Source: Chloroflexota bacterium
Lineage (GTDB): Bacteria; Chloroflexota; Anaerolineae; JAADDB01
Length of the DNA: 9,670 bases
Assembly (NCBI GenBank): GCA_013154135.1
Contig: JAADDB010000084.1
Location: forward strand, 1-9,670
Direction of reading: 5' to 3'
Shown piece after piece: positions 6,729 to 9,670 of this stretch (position 1 is its first letter; each line of letters opens with the position of its first letter). The position numbers were made by a program, and so were the translations under genes. Below the pieces are notes generated by a model, which saw only the letters and a list, made by a program, of their open reading frames with translations, was not told where the DNA came from and ran no database searches.

Positions 6729-7406
6729 TCACGCTTCCCTCGGGACGCCCACCACGTCCTCTCGCTCAATGCGCCAGGGCACATCCTCCCATCCCAGGGC
6801 CGCCAAGAGCTCATCCGGACGACCTGTGGCTCCGGGTTCGCTCTTCACCCGTACCCGCAGGGTCACCCATTCCCCGTCTTCCTCTTCTCCTTCTTCCTCT
6901 TGAATGTCGAGGATCAAGGGGCGCAGGTTATAGCGCACCCAGCCCTTTTTGCGCCGCTTCTCCCGCCACACTTCCTCGGCCTCCACAAAGCGCCGAAGGT
7001 CCTCTCGCCACGTTTCAGGCAGGAAGGCCCGTTCCAGTTGGACCCGGTAAAGGGCTTCTCGCACTTGAGCTTGTAACGCGGGTTCCTTCAAGTCCACCTC
7101 CCAGACTCGATGCACCCGGAATCCAGGGGGACATTGGGCGTTAAGGGCTTCCTGCACCTGGGCGGGATCCTGGGGCGGGGCCACCCAAATGTCCATGAAC
7201 TCCCGCCTGCCGGTGAAGCCCACGGGCAGGGCGGACGCGAATTGGATGCGAGGTTGAGGGTTGTACCCGTGGGAGTAGAGGATGGGGATGCGCGCGCGGC
7301 GAAGCGCGCGCTCCCAGAATCGGGCCACGTCCAAGTGTCCCAACCAGCGCACAGGCCATCCCTTTTCGAATTGGATACGTAGTCGTTGGGTTTGTTCTTT
7401 GTTCAT
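6729..7406 (-). CDS. TIGR03936/DUF2344-like radical SAM-associated protein
   Basis: A 225-aa protein that matches the family usually encoded next to, or fused with, TIGR03960-type radical SAM proteins. The family core is clear at residues 20-73: RWLGHLDVARFWERALRRA, then IPILYSHGYNPQPRIQFA and a segment ending in GRREFMDI. Residues 165-178 are a run of acidic residues (EEEGEEED), probably a flexible loop. The biochemical function of the family is not established to my knowledge. The conserved pairing suggests a shared substrate or complex with the radical SAM enzyme encoded upstream at 7505-9529. The ATG at 7406 has no good Shine-Dalgarno sequence. The gap to the upstream gene is 98 bp, most of it filled by a palindromic repeat. 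It converges on the helicase operon with a 19-bp gap. Confidence 0.85.
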   Translation of the reverse strand: MNKEQTQRLRIQFEKGWPVRWLGHLDVARFWERALRRARIPILYSHGYNPQPRIQFASALPVGFTGRREFMDIWVAPPQDPAQVQEALNAQCPPGFRVHRVWEVDLKEPALQAQVREALYRVQLERAFLPETWREDLRRFVEAEEVWREKRRKKGWVRYNLRPLILDIQEEEGEEEDGEWVTLRVRVKSEPGATGRPDELLAALGWEDVPWRIEREDVVGVPREA

Positions 7407-7433
7407 GAGCTAGTGTTGTACCCTGACTGGAGA

Positions 7434-7500
7434 TTCCGGTTGATTTCTTTCCCGGAGAGCTGTCTTTGGTGGTGGGCGGGCTTCGCTTGCTCACCACCCA
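7434..7500 (+). repeat. Palindromic dispersed repeat, copy 2
   Basis: This copy matches minus-strand 66-1 in ordered blocks (CCGGTT, GATT, CCCGGAGAG, CTGT, GTGGTGGGCGGGCTTCGC, CACCA) with short indels. The hairpin pairs 7469-7482 with 7486-7499 around the loop TTC. Three C-to-T differences from the perfect palindrome of copy 1 all leave G-U-compatible pairs in the plus-strand RNA, but become mismatches (A/C) in minus-strand RNA. It lies 4 bp past the stop of the radical SAM gene and 28 bp before the start of its partner, so it nearly fills the gap between two genes that normally travel together. No T-run follows on either strand. Confidence 0.6.
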
Positions 7501-7504
7501 GGTG

Positions 7505-9529
7505 CTACTGCTTTTGAGGGTCCGGTGCGCGTTTCTTCTCCCGTTGAAGACGCCGCGGTCCATATTGGGCCGCGAGCTCTGGGCTCATCTCCTCGTTCAC
7601 GTACATGGGAACCGGCCGCGGGGCCACCGGTTGCCGTTTCTTCCCCCGGCCCAGGGCCGGACATCCCCATGCTTCGTCAGGCACTTGCCGTCGCAAGTCC
7701 TTGAAGTAGGTGAGGATACCACAGGAATAGCAGTATTCCCGACAGTCGTCAATCACTGCCCCCTGGAGCGCGTGTATGTATTCCTGCTGGAGAAAGCCCT
7801 TCTTGACCCCAACGCTGATGTGGTCCCAAGGCAAGACCTCCTCCAGCTCCCGCTTGCGCCGGGCATACCACTCGGGGTCCAAACCCACATCCCGAAAGGC
7901 TTGCATCCACGCGTCAAACTTGAACTGATCCCCCCACGCGTCGAACTTGGCCCCCCGTTCCCACGCACGCTGGATAACATCGGCCAGCCGCCGATCCCCC
8001 CGGCTGAGAAAGGCCTCGACCAGGGTCTCGTGAGGGTGGTTCCAGGAGAGGTGGATGCCCGGGCCTCGGAGGCCCCGCCGCAGGATGCCGATCTGTTCCC
8101 ACATTTCCTCTTCCGAGGCCAACTCGACCCACTGGAAAGGGGTGTGGGGCTTGGGAACCAAAGTGCTCACGCCCACCCGGATTTTGGCCTTCTTCCCCAA
8201 ATGCTTGCGCCCGATGTCCAGAACCCGCCGGGAAAGGTCTACGATGGCTTCCACATCCTCCCGGGTCTGGGTGGGATGGCCGATCATGAAGTACATCTTG
8301 ATGGTCGTCCACCCGCGGCGGTACACTTCTTCGGCCACTTCCAACATTTGCTCCGTAGGGATGGGCTTGTTGATCACGTCCCGCAGGCGGTCTGTGGCTG
8401 CTTCAGGCGCGAAGGTGAACCCCGACCGCCGGCGTCCTCCCTCTAAAGCCTCCATCAATTCCACGCTGAAGGACTCGATGCGCAAGGAGGGCAGGCTCAA
8501 CGCGAGGCGCTTGTCCCGATAGCGCTCTGTCAACGCTTGCACCAGTTCGCCCACCCATTCGTAGTCGCTGGAGCTCAGGGAGAGGAGGCTGATCTCCTCG
8601 AAACCGGTCTCGCGCACTATCGCGTCCACCGCGGCAAGCACTTCTTCCAAAGGGCGATTGCGCACCGGCCGGTAGACGATGCCCGCGTGACAGTAACGAC
8701 AGCCCCGAGTGCAGCCCCGCATGATCTCCACCGCTCCCCGGTTGTGGACCACGTCCACGTAGGGCACCACAAAGCGGGTGACCGGGGGCGGAAGGAGGGG
8801 GACGATGCGCTTGAGCACGGGAAACGCGGCCTCCGGTTCCGTGGGTTCCACCTCGCGAATGGTGCCGTCCGGATGGTAGTGTACCCGGTAGAAGTGGGGC
8901 ACGTAGACGCCCGGGATGCGGGCCAGGGCTCGCCAGCGTTCGCGACGGGGTAGCCCTCGGGTTTCGTGGGCCACTTGGGCCAGTTCCAGGATGGCTTCTT
9001 CCCCTTCTCCGATGAAAAACGCGTCGAAGAAGGCCCACATGGGTTCGGGGTTGGTCACCCCGCTGCCCCCGGCCACGACGAGAGGGTCCTCATCGGCCCG
9101 ATCCGCGGCCCGCAGGGGAATGCCGGCCAGATCCAGCATGTTGAGGACGTTGGTGTACAGCTGCTCGTAGGGCACACTGACCCCAATGAGGTCGAAATCC
9201 CGCACCGGGTGTTTGGTCTCCAGACTGTAGAGGGGAATCCCCCGCGCGCGCATTTCCCGCTCCATGTCCACCCAGGGGAGGAAGACCCGTTCGGCCAGCA
9301 TGTTGGGCTGGCGGTTCACCACGTCGTAGAGGATGGCCAGTCCCAGGTTGGACATGCCCAGGTCGTAGATGTCGGGGAAGACGAGGGCCACATGGATGGG
9401 GATGTGTTCCCAATCCTTGACCACCTGGTTCCACTCTCCACCCACATATCGGGCAGGTCGTTGAACTCGGTGGAGGAAGCGTTCGAGCTCGCGCCGGATC
9501 GCGTCGGGGGTGTTGATGTTTCTGGGCAT
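7505..9529 (-). CDS. TIGR03960-like B12-binding-type radical SAM protein
   Basis: A 674-aa cytosolic iron-sulfur enzyme. Residues about 42-190 form a B12-binding-like Rossmann region: FPDIYDLGMSNLG (51-63) and the glycine loop VVAGGSGVTNPEP (151-163). The cobalamin motif DXHXXG reads DIYDLG, with Tyr55 in place of His, as I recall is usual in this family. The radical SAM core begins at CTRGCRYC (Cys273, Cys277, Cys280), the CX3CX2C that ligates the [4Fe-4S] cluster, with FAPEAAT near 373-379. A second CX3CX2C lies at Cys596, Cys600 and Cys603. The C-terminus (628-674) is basic and probably disordered. I chose ATG 9529 over the upstream ATG at 9583 because AAGGAGAGG lies just before it, and because the extra 18 codons would cover two hairpins in the leader. 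Its substrate is unknown. In other bacteria the pair is often near RNase E/G and rplU, and neither is seen here. Confidence 0.9.
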   Translation of the reverse strand: MPRNINTPDAIRRELERFLHRVQRPARYVGGEWNQVVKDWEHIPIHVALVFPDIYDLGMSNLGLAILYDVVNRQPNMLAERVFLPWVDMEREMRARGIPLYSLETKHPVRDFDLIGVSVPYEQLYTNVLNMLDLAGIPLRAADRADEDPLVVAGGSGVTNPEPMWAFFDAFFIGEGEEAILELAQVAHETRGLPRRERWRALARIPGVYVPHFYRVHYHPDGTIREVEPTEPEAAFPVLKRIVPLLPPPVTRFVVPYVDVVHNRGAVEIMRGCTRGCRYCHAGIVYRPVRNRPLEEVLAAVDAIVRETGFEEISLLSLSSSDYEWVGELVQALTERYRDKRLALSLPSLRIESFSVELMEALEGGRRRSGFTFAPEAATDRLRDVINKPIPTEQMLEVAEEVYRRGWTTIKMYFMIGHPTQTREDVEAIVDLSRRVLDIGRKHLGKKAKIRVGVSTLVPKPHTPFQWVELASEEEMWEQIGILRRGLRGPGIHLSWNHPHETLVEAFLSRGDRRLADVIQRAWERGAKFDAWGDQFKFDAWMQAFRDVGLDPEWYARRKRELEEVLPWDHISVGVKKGFLQQEYIHALQGAVIDDCREYCYSCGILTYFKDLRRQVPDEAWGCPALGRGKKRQPVAPRPVPMYVNEEMSPELAAQYGPRRLQREKKRAPDPQKQ

Positions 9530-9534
9530 GATAA

Positions 9535-9543
9535 CCTCTCCTT
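9535..9543 (-). promoter_or_regulatory. RBS of the radical SAM gene
   Basis: Minus-strand AAGGAGAGG, with the AAGGAG core 8 nt before ATG 9529. It is the reason for choosing this start rather than the in-frame ATG at 9583. Confidence 0.8.
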
Positions 9544-9546
9544 CTG

Positions 9547-9581
9547 CTCGGGTCACGTCCCGAGGCGGGGTTTGAACCCGC
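9547..9581 (-). promoter_or_regulatory. Two abutting hairpins in the radical SAM leader
   Basis: On the minus strand, GCGGG-TTCAAAC-CCCGC (9581-9565; 5-bp stem, 7-nt loop) is followed without a single spacer base by CTCGGG-ACGTGA-CCCGAG (9564-9547; 6-bp stem, 6-nt loop). The ribosome binding site begins 3 nt later. The first hairpin has the form of a tRNA T-arm (GG-TTCAAAC-CC). With no spacer the two stems could stack coaxially. There is no T-run, so this is not an ordinary intrinsic terminator. A regulatory role in translation or RNA stability is inferred. Confidence 0.5.
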
Positions 9582-9614
9582 ATGATATGACGATGTTGGC
9601 AAACTCTCTTGCAC

Positions 9615-9639
9615 GAGTATACGTTCGTTGGAGTATACG
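9615..9639. repeat. Paired 9-bp direct repeat, possible operator
   Basis: GAGTATACG occurs at 9615-9623 and again at 9631-9639, 16 bp from start to start. Each copy contains the 6-bp palindrome GTATAC. The downstream copy (in the minus direction) supplies the -10 hexamer and the other sits in the spacer of the same promoter, where a bound regulator would block RNA polymerase. Two copies of 9 bp could also arise by chance or be two alternative -10 boxes. Confidence 0.35.
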
Positions 9640-9644
9640 CACAA
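9616..9644 (-). promoter_or_regulatory. Likely promoter of the radical SAM operon
   Basis: Minus-strand TTGTGC (9644-9639; 3 of 6 to TTGACA), 17 bp, then TATACT (9621-9616; 5 of 6 to TATAAT). Transcription would start near 9609, giving an 80-nt leader with the paired hairpins. The 9-bp direct repeats at 9615-9623 and 9631-9639 overlap the -10 box and the spacer. Confidence 0.45.
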
Positions 9645-9670
9645 AGGAGGGGCGGGGATTAGGGAAGGGG

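Noticed and set aside
1..7500. Inverted repeats at 1-66 and 7434-7500 as the ends of a transposon carrying the helicase operon
   Set aside because: No transposase or recombinase is present, no target duplications are visible, and the span cuts off one gene of a normally linked radical SAM pair. A dispersed repeat family is simpler.
9530..9583. N-terminal extension of the radical SAM protein from the ATG at 9583
   Set aside because: The extension covers two hairpins and the ribosome binding site, has no Shine-Dalgarno of its own, and reads like non-family sequence. The start at 9529 is much better supported.
9540..9645. tRNA gene suggested by the T-arm-like hairpin
   Set aside because: No anticodon arm with a 7-nt loop, no D-arm, and no 5' acceptor strand complementary to CTCGGGA at the expected distance.
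9643..9670. AAAGGAGGGG on the plus strand as the RBS of a rightward gene
   Set aside because: No ATG, GTG or TTG start codon at a usable distance before the window ends. It may only be a purine-rich stretch.

Overview
This is a GC-rich bacterial window with two convergent protein-coding blocks, plus a non-coding left end. The organism is probably a member of the Chloroflexota, possibly thermophilic. That guess rests on a bacterial XPB helicase, the TIGR03960/TIGR03936-type radical SAM pair, Arg/Glu-rich proteins and short palindromic intergenic repeats. No taxonomic marker gene is present, so the assignment is tentative.

Positions 1-527 hold no convincing large gene. A near-consensus sigma-70-type promoter (TTGGCA, 17 bp, TATAAT) on the minus strand points at a roughly 212-nt stretch. 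Its two ends pair in a 12-bp helix, and a second long-range helix and several hairpins lie inside, so it looks like an unidentified structured ncRNA. Its 3' end runs into a palindromic repeat at 1-66. A 32-codon ORF with a CX3CX2CXH pattern lies in the leader of the next operon and is only a candidate.

Positions 528-6709 (+) form a tight three-gene operon. It encodes an XPB/Ssl2-type superfamily 2 helicase (528-2264), a 767-aa SWIM zinc-finger protein (2264-4567, 1-nt stop/start overlap) and a 712-aa relative (4571-6709, 3-nt gap). The N-terminal accessory domain of the helicase (Helicase_C_3/XPB N-terminal type) recurs at the C-terminus of the second protein. It appears twice more in the third, giving four diverged copies across three genes. 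The second and third proteins also share a SAP-like helical segment. The reading offered here is a DNA-remodelling or repair module: one motor with two non-motor partners built from the motor's own DNA-engaging domain.

Positions 6729-9529 (-) carry a B12-binding-type radical SAM protein (TIGR03960-like), then its usual small partner (TIGR03936/DUF2344-like), which ends 19 bp from the helicase operon. The radical SAM gene has a plausible promoter overlapped by 9-bp direct repeats. Its leader has two directly abutting hairpins, one resembling a tRNA T-arm, followed by a good Shine-Dalgarno sequence. A second copy of the left-end repeat, in inverted orientation, sits between the two radical SAM genes.
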